The notes under the pieces: generated by a model
Seen by the model: only the letters and a program-made list of their open reading frames with translations
Told to the model about the DNA's origin: nothing
The model's database searches: none
NCBI RefSeq assembly: GCF_020382885.2
Contig: NC_058504.1
Span: forward strand, 12,597,019-12,661,018
DNA: 64,000 nt
Direction: 5' to 3'
Source: Scatophagus argus
Lineage: Eukaryota > Chordata > Actinopteri > Scatophagidae
Translations under genes and position numbers: made by a program
Shown here: piece by piece, positions 35,494 through 49,284 of the stretch
Numbering within the stretch: the first letter of the stretch is position 1
Layout of the letters: each line of letters opens with the position of its first letter

Positions 35494-36561
35494 GGCTGAG
35501 TCTTGTAACTGAAGCGAGCAGTCAGCACTGATAAAACGAGACTAACAATAAAGCAGCTAATGTATGCTGAATCTTGCTAGTTTAGCACTTAAGCTAAGCT
35601 AGCACTTAAACTAGCAAACATTAGACTGACCGAACGCTTGACCGTTGAGCTAAGATTAATGTTCTGTACCGTCCACTTCTGTTTGATGATTTACGGATTA
35701 TGTCGTTAATTTGGCCGCAAACTTGAACAACGAAGTAATTTAGGCTAAACTGCTAGACATTCATTGAACAATTACAACTGAATGGGAAGAGAGTAGGCTA
35801 GTACGCCACATGGAGTTTGAATAACGCGTGAAAAAAAATGACTGGAGGGAAGTTTTGTGACCGGAACTTGACCTTAATTACTTCCGCCACCATCAAGCCC
35901 AGTTTGAATATTTAATTCTATATTTAAATATTAAAATAATGTAGATATCTATTTACCATACAAAGGGGCATGTTTATATTCAAGACAGATAGCTGCATTA
36001 ATATTATTAATTAAATTAAAAATATAAAAAATAATTTAACTGTAAATCTCGAATACGAGATCGACCTTTATTTTCCTCAGTAAGAGTAAGGTACTCTACC
36101 TACCAGGCAGGCCTTTATTTAGAGGCTTATATTAGAGACATGCTTTTATTTCCTATTCCCTCTGTTTCCCTGCATATTTACGGTCATACAGTATTTTACT
36201 ATCAAGACTCCTTGTTTTCTGATCTGCTCCCGTTGTTACTGCACTAAGCTGTTACTACAAACTTAATACTTCCTGTGTTATTTTCAAATTTAAAGCCTCC
36301 TGGGGTTTCATTGGATAGAATCCATTAAATTCGTAGCAAGGCTTTTATTGTGTAAAAACCTGGAAGGCTTTGTGAAGAATTCAGTGACATGTGCAGTTCC
36401 CATATTTTGACGTAAGATGTTACCTAGCTGCTTCCGTCCCTCGGCACCTCTATGTTACTACAAAATATAGTTTTGTCTGGGACAGCAACAAATACACCCA
36501 TAAAGAAATCTGCCAATAACATTTAAAACAAGTAATCCAGAACCAATGTTGAAAGTATAGC
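35494..36561. other. Spacer, possible 5' region of the candidate small gene
   Basis: It includes a paired tagcacttaa direct repeat inside a gctagttta/taaactagc inverted frame near 35576-35616. The element acttccgccacc (35880-35891) resembles an ETS-type GGAAG site on the minus strand. No open frame is convincing. Confidence 0.3.
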
Positions 36562-36602
36562 TAGATAGATAGATACTTTATTGATTCCAAGGGAAATTCA
36601 AG
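36562..36602. mobile_element. Retroelement 3' tail with GATA microsatellite
   Basis: A short GATA run is followed by actttattgattccaaggga and aattcaag, the usual end of fish Rex1/L2-type tails. No coding part was seen. Confidence 0.45.
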
Positions 36603-39012
36603 GCTTTTTTTTGTTTTTTTTCCAGATAGATAGATGTTGAATTTATTAAATTGTATATTATGATTAAGCCGTATGCACATCATATGACATAATTTTTCAG
36701 TGACATTATCTGTCTGCTTTACCTCCTGAATATTTTGGCCTCCCAATATCATCGTATTATATTTTCAGTAAAAACATCTCTCTGAATGAAAATCATCTGT
36801 GTCCTGAATTCACCCGTCAGAGAAAAGTAATCTCTTGGGAAATGATTTTATTTGAAAGCCGAACTGAACTGAAATAACTCATGAACAGCCACAAGAAAGC
36901 CCGATACTCAAGATTATTTAACAACTGATGACAGTTTAGAGAAAAATATCAAAAGAATAAAACACATTGCAATGACAGTCTAGTCACACGGTTTCATTAT
37001 CCTTTCCTTTCCTTTCCACCACTTTCTAGTGTATGCGATTCTTATCAGAATGAGTTAAAATTCAAAAAGGAAATGACAAATTGTCTTTTCATTTGTTACC
37101 GGTTAGTTGTTCTGTCTCTGTGGCTAAATGTGCTGTGACACTTTAACCAGAAGATGGCGCCTTTTGCTCAACACTCCCGAACATAGAACAAGTGTACCAG
37201 ATAGGAATTAATGTAAAATACAATGTGCTGCCATCATGTAGTCCTTTCAGACAGTAAGGTTTTACAACCTCTAATAAAAGTGTGAACATGCTCGGAAAAT
37301 CTCTGACAATAAAGAGCCTCTGACTTCGGCGTCCAAGTCCCTGTTAGATTTAACTAACTGAGATGACACAGCGTCTCGGACAGTGTCCACAGGCAAGCAT
37401 CACGTCCAACACTCTCAAACACACACTATGGATACAGTGACATCCATGACTTCTGCATTGTGGCTGATGTTGAGGCAGCGACTGTTGAAGAGGAGGTCGG
37501 TTATTGTTGGGGTGCATCTATCTTCGCTTTCCAGGTCGGACGGTCGTTACACTTAATGCAGAACGGCACAGCTTGTGGCAGCAGCCTGCATATTAAATCA
37601 TCAAGGCACGTCTGAAACCGCTTCATTTGTAGCTGCTCACTGCCACGTCCTCTCACAGCTCATCTGAGGTGCGGTTTATGACCGTCGAAAACAAAATAAT
37701 AGAACTTGGAATTTTTTACGTTTTAGCCCACAGTATCACAAGCAAAGGAGTGTAACATTCAAAATGAAAAAAGAAACATTTGAGAGATAGATTATAACTT
37801 ACCATGAGTAGGCATGATTTTATTTTTGACATCCTCATATTTTGGCATCTTGAATATATATATATATATTTTTTTCAATGTTAGATTTAGTTGAAATTGT
37901 TCAAAATGAAACTCTTAAGAAGCTAGTGCTCAGTTTTTATTAAAAAATAACAACAACATTAATTATTGTTGTACAATGTACATTAACATTGTACATTCAT
38001 ACTGTGAAATATCAAACACCAAGGGTTATATTTGCACTTGCTACCACTCAGACATTTCTATTTAGAATACCAGCATGCCGGTTAAGATCATTTGCATTAA
38101 GCATGACAGGCTGAGACAAACTTCATCCTACTGTCTGCTGTTCCATTAACTCCTTTGCGCTTACACACACTTGCACTCACACAAACAAGCACAAAGTGTC
38201 TCTGCAGTGGGTTGTGTAGTGCTGTTATTGCCACAGGCAAAAATTATTGTGCACATGAATCTCTCCATCTTTACCGTGGTTGCTTCCATGTCACTCCATT
38301 TGCTTTCCTCAGCAGGATGATAGTTTGCTGAGTCACTGCAGCTGGCAACATCATCAGCCAACACACCCACCAAGACAAACACATGCACACTTCAGTTCCA
38401 GTGTGCTGTGATTCACCTTAATCCATCTTATCCTGTGTTTTAGCAACCTTTGAAATTGTGGGACCATTATAGTTGTTTGTAATTCGCTTCCTCCCGTGGT
38501 TAGTTCAATCCATATTGCATTCATGAAGGTAGACTTATGGACTGTACAATATAGTCTGCTTATGTTGTTATGTTTAAAGTGGTATGCATGTGTCTCTGTG
38601 GACTGGACAGCTTAGAAAGGGAGTGAGCACAACAGTAGCCCACCGCTTTGCTTGCATGGCTCTCTTCACTGTGCCATAATATATATATCCATATTCATTA
38701 GCAGGGGACTCACTGCTCTGCAAACTGAACACTGCAGGCTACTTTTCTTTGCTTGTTTGTTAGTTTGTTTGCATACCTAAAAACAAAAGCCAAAATTCAT
38801 AAAGACCAGAACACAGTTTGTGAAGGCTCATGGGAATATGTAACTGTAGGCATTTCAAATGTGTGGGCGTTAGTAGTTTTTGTTAAAACGTACTTCTTCC
38901 ATAGATCTGTTGTTTTTAACAGTGAAATGTTAGTGGGTATAATCACACACTGTTGGTGTTGTTGCGTTAAATCGGCAGCCTTAGTCTGTGGCATATGACA
39001 GGACACGCCCCT

Positions 39013-39047
<35 letters not shown>

Positions 39048-40263
39048 TGACCCCATCCTCAGCACCCCACAGTTTTGACCCTCTGTTTTTTAACTACATA
39101 AGCTGTTGCTATAGAGACTATTCCCAAAATAGCTGTAACCATAGAAACGATTTTTGTCTGCCTCCTGGAGAAAATGAAAAAAGAAAAAAGAAGTGGCTGT
39201 ATCATTAAAGCAAGCAGGTTTTTATTTAAACTTGAACTCTTGAACCAGCCACACTGCCATCTCCCTTCTCTGGGTCCAAGGTAAAAGTCAAATAAATAGA
39301 GGGGGAAACTTGATTAAATTTATACATTTCGAGAGTAGCACCAGTATACAAAAACACAAGAATGACCAAGCACATCCATTTAACACTCAGCCATGACTAA
39401 TTATGAAATTGTGTTTATTCTGAACAAACAAAACAATAAAATGGGAAATCTGCTGCCAAGTTTAGAGCTCTAAATGACTCTTTAGGAAACCTTCGAGCTG
39501 GCTGCCATAGATGACTGGATAAAAGTATTGATTAGCAATACTGCACTTTATCTAGGCCAGCGTGACTGATGTCTCTCTTTTGTGATCCTTTTTTTTTTTT
39601 CCAAGATTACCCTCAGGAATACAATAAATCTACTTAGCTACTCTACAAAATTATGTTGCTTGTGGAAGCTTCCTAACACAAGGGACCACTTGGACCATCT
39701 GTGACCATGGCTTTCAGCAAGGACAAATGGAGCAGCAATGCTGGGCAGGTCATTCTGCCTGTGTCTCACATGTGAGTGCATGTCTGCACTGACATGACAG
39801 CATGAGAGATGGAGCAGAGCAGCTTGGAGATAGTTTATCAGTCCTGCCCTCACAGATGTGGAGAGAGGTATTCCTTCTCCTTCTTTCTGATCCATTCTCT
39901 CCTGCTTGGTGTTGCACTGACCCATTTTTAAAAGACTCTCCAGAGATAAAACGACCACCAAAATAAGGATAAATCTAATACTAATTTTTAATTAAGGCTT
40001 TCATTACATAAGGCTCTCTTTTAATCACAAATAGTCTTCAGGCACAGATGAACTGTGTAAAAACTGCCATTTGTATTAATAACCTAAACAAAACTATTAT
40101 CTAAATTCAATCATATTCTGCATTTTATTTACTCATCTAAAGAAAATTATTGTCTTGTAATGAATAACTAATTTCATGGTAATATATTTCTTTAAATGAC
40201 AGAAAGAAAATGAGAACACACACACTCACCCACCACTCCAACCCCAGAGACAATGAATTAACA
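36603..40263. other. Intergenic region, no gene recognised
   Basis: It contains a (CA)15 microsatellite at 39015-39045, a short AT run at 37856-37871 and a 10-bp perfect inverted repeat at 37970-37995 (tgtacaatgt arms). Short open frames lack start context and domains. In mammals the HS5-1 enhancer lies 3' of the alpha constant exons, so this region is where an equivalent might sit, but I see no diagnostic motif. Confidence 0.45.
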
Positions 40264-43132
40264 TTTATTTTTAAGAAAGAAAACTTTATTAGTGATTTAT
40301 AAACAAAACACATTACCACTGTTTCCATTTAAGTAAAATAAAAAAAAAAGTCATAAAATAAATGAAATAAATGAATTTCACTACTTCACTGTCACAGCTG
40401 ATGAGCGGGTGTACAAAAAAAAGGTTTTACAACAGATCTGGGCTAGTCCATTCGGGACAGCACATTGCCACCATAGTTCACCACCATACATTGGGAAAGA
40501 ATGACAGCATGAATGCTCACTAAACACAAGCATACACTACATATATGTTTTTTTTTGTTTGTTTTTGTTTTTGTTTTTTTGCTTGTTTGTTTGTTTTATA
40601 CAGGAATATTTTTTGAGTTTTTTTTTTTTTCTTTGAAGTGAAAGGGAAGTGATAGCTCATCATAGGATCATACATATTTCAGTTACAATATTACAGTGTT
40701 AGTTAGATCGTCATGTCAAAGCTGGACACAGAGAGTGTTTTTTTTTTTCCTTTTCTTTTCTTGCTGGTAAAAGAAAAATAATAAACTTGCGTTGAAAGGT
40801 ATCACACTATAGCATTTACAAATATCTAAAGAGGTTTAGTGGATGCCATACAACATCTGTGGAGTGTGAAGATTGTAGTACATAGATGTTTGGCGGACAG
40901 AAGTACATACAAATATCTCCTGTGCAAGTAATGAAGAAAAATGATAATACAAAAGAATAAAATCATAGCCATCTATCTATTTATATATATATTTCTCTAT
41001 ATAGTATGTGTTTCCTTAGAGCAGTACATGCAGCAGCCACTTAATGGACTGACGTCATACTGAGCCGCAAAACTTTGGGGACGTGGCAACAAGTTACAGG
41101 CAGGGGAGGGGAACCAACAGAGGCAGGTCTCAAAGGCATGTGTGCGCCCCTTTTACAATACCTCCTGAGAGAGGACTGGTGGGATGGAGCCGTGGGAATT
41201 CATAGATGCCCATTTTTTTTAGCTTAACCAATGTAGAGACAATCTATGTAAAGTCTGCACTGCATTTACGGTGTGCAAAATCTAATATGTGACTCAATGA
41301 TCCTGAACAATTACTTCAGAGAACAATGTTCTTCTCTTGTACATAGAGGGGGAGAGCAAGCCCACGGCACCTGTCTCCTCACTCTATGCCAGTCCTCCAC
41401 CTGTGTAATGTGCCTCATCCCACCTGGTCCTCTCTCATCAGAGGCTACAAACAGGAAAATAAACAGCATAATGTAGTACTCACAAGTTAAAAGCACTGAA
41501 CCTTTGTGCACTTAGACATCTGACAAGAGTTCAGGGCACAGACCCCCAAATGGGCTTCCCGAGGCCTCGTCCACATTACTCCATGCTGTTCGCAGCACAC
41601 CACAATGCTCAGAGCAGGCCATTGCCAGGATCGATCCTGAGCAGGGGGTCAGAGTGGGGGTTGGGTGCAGTGTAAATAGGGGGTAATTAGGAGGTTGGCA
41701 TGACACGCAAAAAGCAGTTAAAGCTGTAAGGAAGGAAATGAAGAAAAAGCCAGAATAGTGAATCTCTTTAGAGAACAAATGAAAACAAAATTTTTTCACA
41801 GACTTCATCATCACACGAAGAGGCAGTCAGTGGAGTGGGTGACTGTGGGGGGAAAAGGCAGTTGGGGGGAAGGAGTGGACGGCTCGTGGCAGCTTAGGGC
41901 AAGTACAAGCAGGTGAGCAGTTGTAAACTCAAGGTATCAGGTAAAGACTGGTTGCTACCAAACATTCAAAGCAGACAGCGTTAGGCTTTTGCTGCAGCAG
42001 GGGGAGAAGAGAAGGTGTTATCAAAATCTCAACACTCTCCTAAAATTCTGTAAGGTTTTGTCAGAGTCCAATGACTGAAAGCGGAGTCTCAAACCAGCTC
42101 AGCCGGACTCTCCCCTCTGTGATGTTCAGGAGAATGTGAGGAATCCTCCTCCACATCTCCATCTTTCCGGTGCTCTCTGCATTCTTCAGCTGGGGTTCTG
42201 GTTGGAGATGATTCTCTCTCTGTGTCCTTCAAATGCAGTGAGCAAATACAGAGTGATCGCAAAGGATGCTGCTTCCATCCTGAGAGGGTTGATGTACACA
42301 AGCGCACAAAAGCTTGCAGTGTCTATTTTTTTAAGCACATTTCTTGGATGTCTGTTGAATTTCTTTCCTTTTTTTTACTCTCTCCCTCTCTCTAGGTCTC
42401 AAGTGCTTTCTGTGTCTACCTTGTCATGGTAAGTGTATGTATACGTTTGCATGTTAGAGTGTTTGAGCATGCGCCTGTGTACATGTGTTTTCATTAAGAC
42501 CTCAGGAAACACTGTTGGTAATTACCGGAGGAATCTGAAGCAGTGTCATGTCAGCCTTAGTTTCAGTGACTCTCTCCTGTGCTATTTACAAGTAGTGTGT
42601 GTCCAGCTTCAGATGGCGTGCATCTGTCTCATTCTCCGTTGTCTTTCTTCTTTCCTTGGCTGGCACAGAGCTTTTTGTTATTGTACAAAGTATTTGTCTT
42701 CTCTCAGAGAGAATGGTTTACATGTCATAGTTGGGGAGGGGGTAAGACAGAGGTGCCAACGTGCCCAGTGGGTTCACAGGAGAAAATAAAATCAAGACGA
42801 GGGCAAAAGGGTGGTCCTTTCTTTTTGACTGACATGAGTTGACTCAGGGTGTATAGGCACATCGGGGTGTGGAGCAAAATCAATCACTTTACTGTTTATC
42901 AAGGCAAGATCAATAATTTACCTCAGGCAGGGACTGAAGGTAAAATAAATCTTGGTAAGGCCAGGTTCATAACAGAAAGAGCTTTAAAATATTATCAGTG
43001 AAAGTGGGTAATATGATGAAATTGGAAAATCTATAATAGTTTTCACATTTTCTTTTTGCCCAGTGGACTTTGGTTGGTACCTCTGTTTTAACAACACCCT
43101 TTACTTCTTTGCTGTTTTCTCTTTCTGCGCCT
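40264..43132 (-). other. Probable 3' UTR of the alpha transcripts
   Basis: The region downstream of the alpha stop codon contains no AATAAA on the minus strand until 40285-40290 and then 40264-40269, which would give a UTR of about 2.85 kb. Long alpha 3' UTRs are usual. A T-rich/TTTG tract at 40547-40631 would be an A-rich stretch in the mRNA. The end is inferred from the signals only. Confidence 0.4.
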
Positions 43133-43440
43133 CTACTCGTCACCATCATCCTTCCCCTTATCCTTCTTGTCTTTCTTCTCCTTCTTCTTCTTCTTTTTCT
43201 TCTTGGCCTCCTCTTTCTTGCCAAAGGTGATGAAATCACTTTTGTCGTCCTCTCCTCCCTGGTTCTGTCTGATGGATATTATGGCGGGGGAGCCAGGGAT
43301 GATGAAGGCTTCTGGGGGAACCTCGCCAGGTTTCAGGTGCTGTGGGGGTGCACCGGGACCACCGGGGCCATAGCGAAAGTGCCAACTGTTGCTGTCTACG
43401 CCAGCACCCATTGGGGGGGACACCTCTCCCCCTTCAGCAT
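43133..43440 (-). CDS. pcdha: Protocadherin alpha constant exon 3 (C-terminus)
   Basis: It begins after TTGTTTCAG at 43441-43443, with two nucleotides completing an Asp codon, and ends with TAG at 43133-43135. It encodes 101 full codons. Recognisable conserved blocks are [30 protein letters not shown] and [20 protein letters not shown], followed by an acidic/lysine-rich end DKGKDDGDE. These match the vertebrate alpha constant domain nearly word for word. The middle ([20 protein letters not shown]) is fish-variable. Family knowledge: this shared cytoplasmic tail binds FAK/Pyk2 kinases and links alpha isoforms to WAVE signalling. Present in every alpha isoform of the cluster. Confidence 0.97.
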
Positions 43441-45267
43441 CTGAAACAAACACAGAGAGATGGAAATGACTAATTATTCACAATCTATTTGCTCCGAACA
43501 GATGTAATTATTAGAATGACCAAATATTATAGATTTCTTACTCATGGACAATACAAAATCTGCTAGACCTCTACTCCAACCACTCTGAATTGCAATAGAG
43601 ACATACAGGACATGAGTTACTAACTCTTTTCCAAGTCATCCACGATTCATTCTGCAGCTAAATGAATGTTATTTATAAAACACAGCAGCTCAAAAGCACA
43701 GTTTTGCCTGTATGTGTCCTTCATGCATGCAAATTTAAAGGAGGACTGGAGAAATAACCAGAAGAGATATCATAAGAGATGCTGACAGAACACATTCTGC
43801 TGGATTTACAAATGATCTGCCAATTAACAGGGTCGGTTTTGTGTGAAAATGTATTTTCAAGTGAAGAGGAGGTGCAATGAGCAGATGTATACAGTGGACA
43901 GATGTATATAGTGGAGTGAAAAAATAACCTAGCACAGATATCTATCTTGACTACAGGGTGATTTAAAGTTGACATTCGACTGCACCAAAGCAAACACATT
44001 CTAAGGTTTTTACAAGCCATCCGTCACCCTGTGCAACATTTTATGTGCTTCCATCTTGTTTTGATTTCATTAAATCCTGCTGTATTAGTTCCATAAATCA
44101 TTCTATAAAATAAGGCTATTGACAATATATGTTTATGATCATATCTCTATTTTAATCAGTGATAGATCAGTGTTTTCTGAATTAAAGATTAACTGCAGTC
44201 AGTATCTCTGTTTAGCATTACCATATTTTTTGAGTTTTTCCTCAGACCAATCCCCCCATTGAATGGCACCTTTTTGAGCTCGCAGACTGGACCTGTAGGA
44301 GGCAGTCTCAGTGGCTGGCCATAAAATTAGCTGCAGCTAATTAAATAAAAAAGCCACAGCGCAAACCTGCCCCAAGCATTTATATACATAAATCAGGCCT
44401 ACTGTGCCAAAATTTTGACTGCATGGAGAGTTGAGCAATAACCACAGCAGTGGCCGTAAGAAAAAAAAATCTTATCAGTCAATAATGAGTGGCCATGACA
44501 CACTACAAAAGGTGGGGGGTGGTGGAACTTAATGGGAGGATGCTGAGAGGAGACTGCTAAGTGGGCAATGAATCAAAGACTCCCTCCTGGCCAAAGCTAA
44601 CATCTATGGCACTGAGTGATGAAAGATTAAGCCCCTTATCATTATTTAAACGTGTAGTAATGTAATAAGGTATGAGTGCGGTATTTGAATGAATTTAAGT
44701 GTAAGAAAGCAAGATTTTATTTTTTGAACAAAAATAAATAAGCAATCCCTTGGTGAAAAGGACACTTGCAGTAAAAGTGGACACAAAGTAAACATGTCAC
44801 TATTTAGTAATGGTAAGGTGTAACTGTATCAAGACGGGCATTATAACATACATGAGCATGCATCAATGGGTGATCACACCCTTACTTCACTGTGTGGGTG
44901 TATGTCATTGCATTAATGTTTGTGTGTGGCATATAACAAACTAAGCCCAGTCTACCAGCAAAAAGACGCCATCACTTTGGTTCTTTCCTCACAGCGGTGA
45001 CCTACTTGCCACACTTGCCTCACATATTCCTTTTATTTCTCTGACTCCTTTTCTGAGTTCTTTCCAAAGGGGGAGATTAACTGAGCAGGGCTCCATCCAA
45101 CCAGAAGGAACAGTGTCTGGAAGAGAAGGCCTGACCCCATGTAGTACCCAGAGCAGAGAATACCAGCTTCCAGCCCTAACTTACCCAGCCGACCTCAAAG
45201 TAAACACTCTATGTTGGGTTTCAGTTTGCTTCGTGCTGCACAATATGAACCATCACTTATGTAGTCG

Positions 45268-45326
45268 GACACAGAGAACACAGACATGACTCTGTTAGTC
45301 AGAGTCACGTCTGTGTTCTCTGTGTC
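45268..45326. repeat. Near-perfect inverted repeat (27-bp arms, 5-nt loop)
   Basis: The arms 45268-45294 and 45300-45326 are complementary at 26 of 27 positions around the loop ttagt. The one mismatch is an A-C in plus-strand RNA but a G-U pair in minus-strand RNA, which is the transcribed sense here. A further 5-bp pairing (45262-45266 with 45329-45333) extends the stem. It could be a miRNA-like hairpin or a miniature inverted-repeat remnant. Confidence 0.85.
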
Positions 45327-48001
45327 AGGACTATGAACGAACTGTCGGGTGTAAGCTGGATTTTATCCTGCTATGATGACCAGTGTGCGACCAGAGACAG
45401 TGAGTCTCCACTTCACATATGTGTTTGTGTTTACATTCAGATGCAGGGTGATGATTCAGCCGTAAATCAGCAGCACTAATAAACTTTAATTCATGTGACA
45501 GTGGAATTCATTAGTTCCCAAGCTTTTTATTTTTCTATTCCGGGTATAAATTCATACTTTGCTCACTCTTCTTAGACGACAAACATGATATCTCCCGCCT
45601 GGCTTTCAGTCTTACGAAGTCATAGAGGTCTGGACTGCTGTAAAGCTCCTCCCTTGTTTTTTTAATGTGTGAACTTAGATGTGAGCTTGGAGTTTTGAAC
45701 TGAAGGCTGGACACTAACAAGTCATCTGAAACATTACTTAGGGCTTTAGGACATTGAGGAGAGCATTTTTCATTTGTTTACGTTTACAGACCAAACTTTT
45801 CACTGTCTGAGAAAATAATTGGCAGATTGCTCAATACTGAATTTTTAGCTGCAGTTCGAGTCTGAACTGTCATTTTCATCATCATGTTTCATTCTCTCAG
45901 ATATATTTAAACAATCGTCCTGGGACTGCTGCATCGGAATTAAGTGGGTCACGCAACTGAAATTGTTTAAAAATCATTATTCCCCAAAAAGCTCTCATGT
46001 TTTCACCAACTGAGAGAAGACACAATTTGACAGAGACTGAAAAGATTGGGAAAGGACAGGCTAAATCCAGTCACTGCTTCCTCCACATGTAGACACAGAG
46101 ACAGCTAGAGTCACATTCATTTACAAGGCAAGAGTCTTCCTCCAGTTGATAAGCCCTCATCTGGCTCCCCAAGCAGAAACATGACCCTGATTCTACAATC
46201 TCAATACGACGTCAGAAACAGGAGTAAATCAGCACAAAAATACTTAATGAATGCCAGTGCTTCGCTCTGACGTGTCCCCTCTCTTGCCTCTAAGAAATTA
46301 CCTGTCTATCTCAAAGTGGGAAGCTGATGAGACACCAGTGCCCCTGTGCAAACTAACATTCATAAACAAAACAGCACCCCGGAGAGTGATGAGTCATGCT
46401 GAGAGCAGACAGATAGAAAAGGGTAAGGCAGGGTAGGCTAACTCTGCTGAGAGGGTCAATGTCTTATGCTGGATTTACAAATGGGATGTGCTGTAGTCTA
46501 GATGTGTGTTACACTCTTGTGCGAGTGAAAAGGTCATATCATAATAATCTTTGCTGCTTTGGGGGATTATTTCTGTAAAATATCTAATGACATATGTAGT
46601 TTTGATGTTGACATGGGCATTATGGGCACCTGTGAGGCTGGTTTCACTCTATATTTAATCCTCACATGTTAACGCTCTGCATCTTTTCCTTCACGACAAC
46701 AGTAAGACTGATCTCCACACAGCCATCGCTTCAGTCTGATTTGTCAATGGCTGTTGCAGAGCAAAACCTCCTCTCTTCTCTACTGCCTATTCTTCTTTCC
46801 TCCCCCACCCCACCACCCTCTCTCTCTTGCTATCGCTCATTTCCCCTGACCTTTCAACTAATCTTGCGTGAAAACTCAGTCAGCTAACATCCATCCCTCC
46901 CAGTTATTGACAAAAGTCATAAGCATGCCTATCAGTGTTTATGGTAACATTAATGTGATTGGGTATTAAACAACTTGTCCATCAGTGACAACTTCCAGGC
47001 ACATTAGAGACAAGGATGTTTATCTGTTACATAGTGATGGCTGTTGCTGCCCCCACCCCCCCAACTCTATTACTCTCTCCATGTGTCTGCAACATGCACA
47101 CTTTATACCCTCTGCATTTGAAATGAGTGACACAAGCCACTGTAATCAATAAATTTCCTTCGTAGATCAGGTTTCTCCATATCTCATCCCCCTCCAAATC
47201 TCTGGAGTCTTCAGTCCAACTGCTCTGTCCCTGAATGTCCCGTCCCTCCCCTGTGCCGCCCAAGGTTTTCACAGCCACTTAAATCACCCGAGCTCCATTT
47301 TGCCACGTCTACTTTATTCATCCCCTTGTCTCACCCTACCGTCGGCCAGTTGGGCAGAAGCGCAGTGGAGCGCAGTGCTGCGTTACATAACGAGTCGAGA
47401 AAGAAGGGGAGGAGGAGGAGGAGGATGAGGAAGAAGAAGAAGGGCCAGGAAGTGCAAGGATGCAGATATGAAACACAATGTTCACCATCAAAACGGAAAA
47501 TGGTAGGTATGGGGATTTAAAAAAAAGGACTGAAAGAAATCTGTGATTGTTACAACAGCCAACAGTCAGACCACACCCTTCTTAAGCATAGCACCTGTGT
47601 CTGTTGATGTGCTGTGCAGCGTATGCACGTTCTGTTAAAAAAAAAAAAAAAGTGATGTTCCAGTCTATTCAAAACCTAATTCATATTCATGTGTCTGTGT
47701 CCTCACTGATATGCCTGGATGGTGATGGAAGAATACATTTTTGTGTCTGCACAAATTACCATATCTTCCCCGGTTTGCCAACAGCAAATGAGATAGAAGA
47801 CAAAAAACTGTTTTTAAGAGCAATTACAGCCGAGTGTGTGTGTATGTGTTTGGGTTTCGTGCCATGCCGAGCACCTTGCTGTCTGCTCCCAGCTGGGTCA
47901 TGTGGCAGATGGTGGACACAGGCAATCCCAAGTGACAGGACTTAGCACAATAAAAATAACAACTGAATGTAGGTGTGCATGTGGGAGTTTGAGTTGCTAT
48001 C

Positions 48002-48004
<3 letters not shown>

Positions 48005-48034
<30 letters not shown>
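48005..48034. repeat. (GT)15 microsatellite
   Basis: Uninterrupted GT dinucleotides. A second, interrupted GT tract lies at 48719-48768. Confidence 0.95.
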
Positions 48035-48036
<2 letters not shown>

Positions 48037-48728
48037 GTGCTGTGGCAAAAAAAGAAATGAAAAATTATAAACTGATTTATTCTCCAGAGAAAAAGAGAGG
48101 GAGAGAGCTGGCAGGACATCTAAAGACTGGGAGCAAAAATGGGTGACAATAAAGGGAAGCAAATAACTGAAGTCGAGAACAGGAAGCAGATGGGGCGGAG
48201 GGATCCACAAACAGTGAAATGTCCCTGACAGCTTCCAAACTTCTGTACTTTGCCTTTCTGACTGTGCCAACAATCTTTTCATATCAATTACTTGCTATCT
48301 AAAACAGTGCAGCTCCAACGTATCATATTTAGCTTTAGGCTAAATCAACTGCATGCTTTTCTCTATTTTACCTACAACTTTGTCTCTTTTTATCCACCTA
48401 TGAAGAGAGCACACTCAAAACGTGACACTGAGAAAGATACTATACATGTAAATGGATGAGTTCATGGTACTACATGCTAGCTAGCAGATCTATGGTCACG
48501 CCCAGAGGCGCTGAAGGATCAAAATGTAGGATAAACCCCAAGCTGAGTCTCCTCTTGTCCACCTTTTCCTCCATCATCTTGCTTCACTCTCTCCCTCTCA
48601 CCCGGCCTTTTGCCTCCACCCTTGGGCCTATTTTTTGCCTTGACAGGTGACTGCTGCAGTTGACTGCTGTTAACTCTTATCAAATCTGTCTTTTCCAGTT
48701 CCTCTCTGGGTATATTTCGGTGTGTGTC

Positions 48729-48761
<33 letters not shown>

Positions 48762-49227
48762 TGTGTGAGAGAGGGAGATCTGGACTATAGATACAGAAAA
48801 CAGTAAAGCTGCATCCACCTCTGCAGTACACCACCGCCCTGGTGGATGTAGGTCACTCTCCTTCCCTTACTCGCGCCTCTGCTATCTCTTTCTCTCTCTC
48901 TCACTTTATACATCTTACCTCCAGCTCTGACTTTCTAAACACAACCCCTCCTTCCTTTAGCTCTGTCACTCCTTCCAGCTCATATTTGTCCCCTTCGACT
49001 TGTCCTTCACCTCCTAATGCCACAGTGTATTTTAGTTCCCCCTTTCTGCCCCTCCCTTACCACACGCCATATGTTTGCACCTCTCTATATCACCCCATCC
49101 CCCTCAGCGCTCTCTCCTGCCAATATTAGGGGCCATGAATGGTTGCCATAGAAACTGCATCCTAGTAGGACATTGGTAGAGTCATGGTGACAGTGCTTGT
49201 GCTGATGGAGAATAATGCTGCAAACTC

Positions 49228-49284
49228 TTTCTCTCTCTCTGTCTCTCTCTCTCTGTCTCTCTCTCTCTGTCTCTCTCTCTGTCT
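49228..49284. repeat. (CT)n microsatellite with CTGT interruptions
   Basis: A run of ctctctctctgt units. Confidence 0.9.

Noticed and set aside
37970-37995. 10-bp perfect inverted repeat tgtacaatgt
   Set aside because: Short, AT-rich and likely chance in this composition; not listed as a separate feature.
41512-42307. Short minus-strand frames downstream of the alpha stop
   Set aside because: Lie in the probable 3' UTR, with no splice or domain support.
47824-48282. 152-codon minus-strand frame
   Set aside because: Largely created by the GT microsatellite (poly His-Thr), inside the alpha intron, with no domain.
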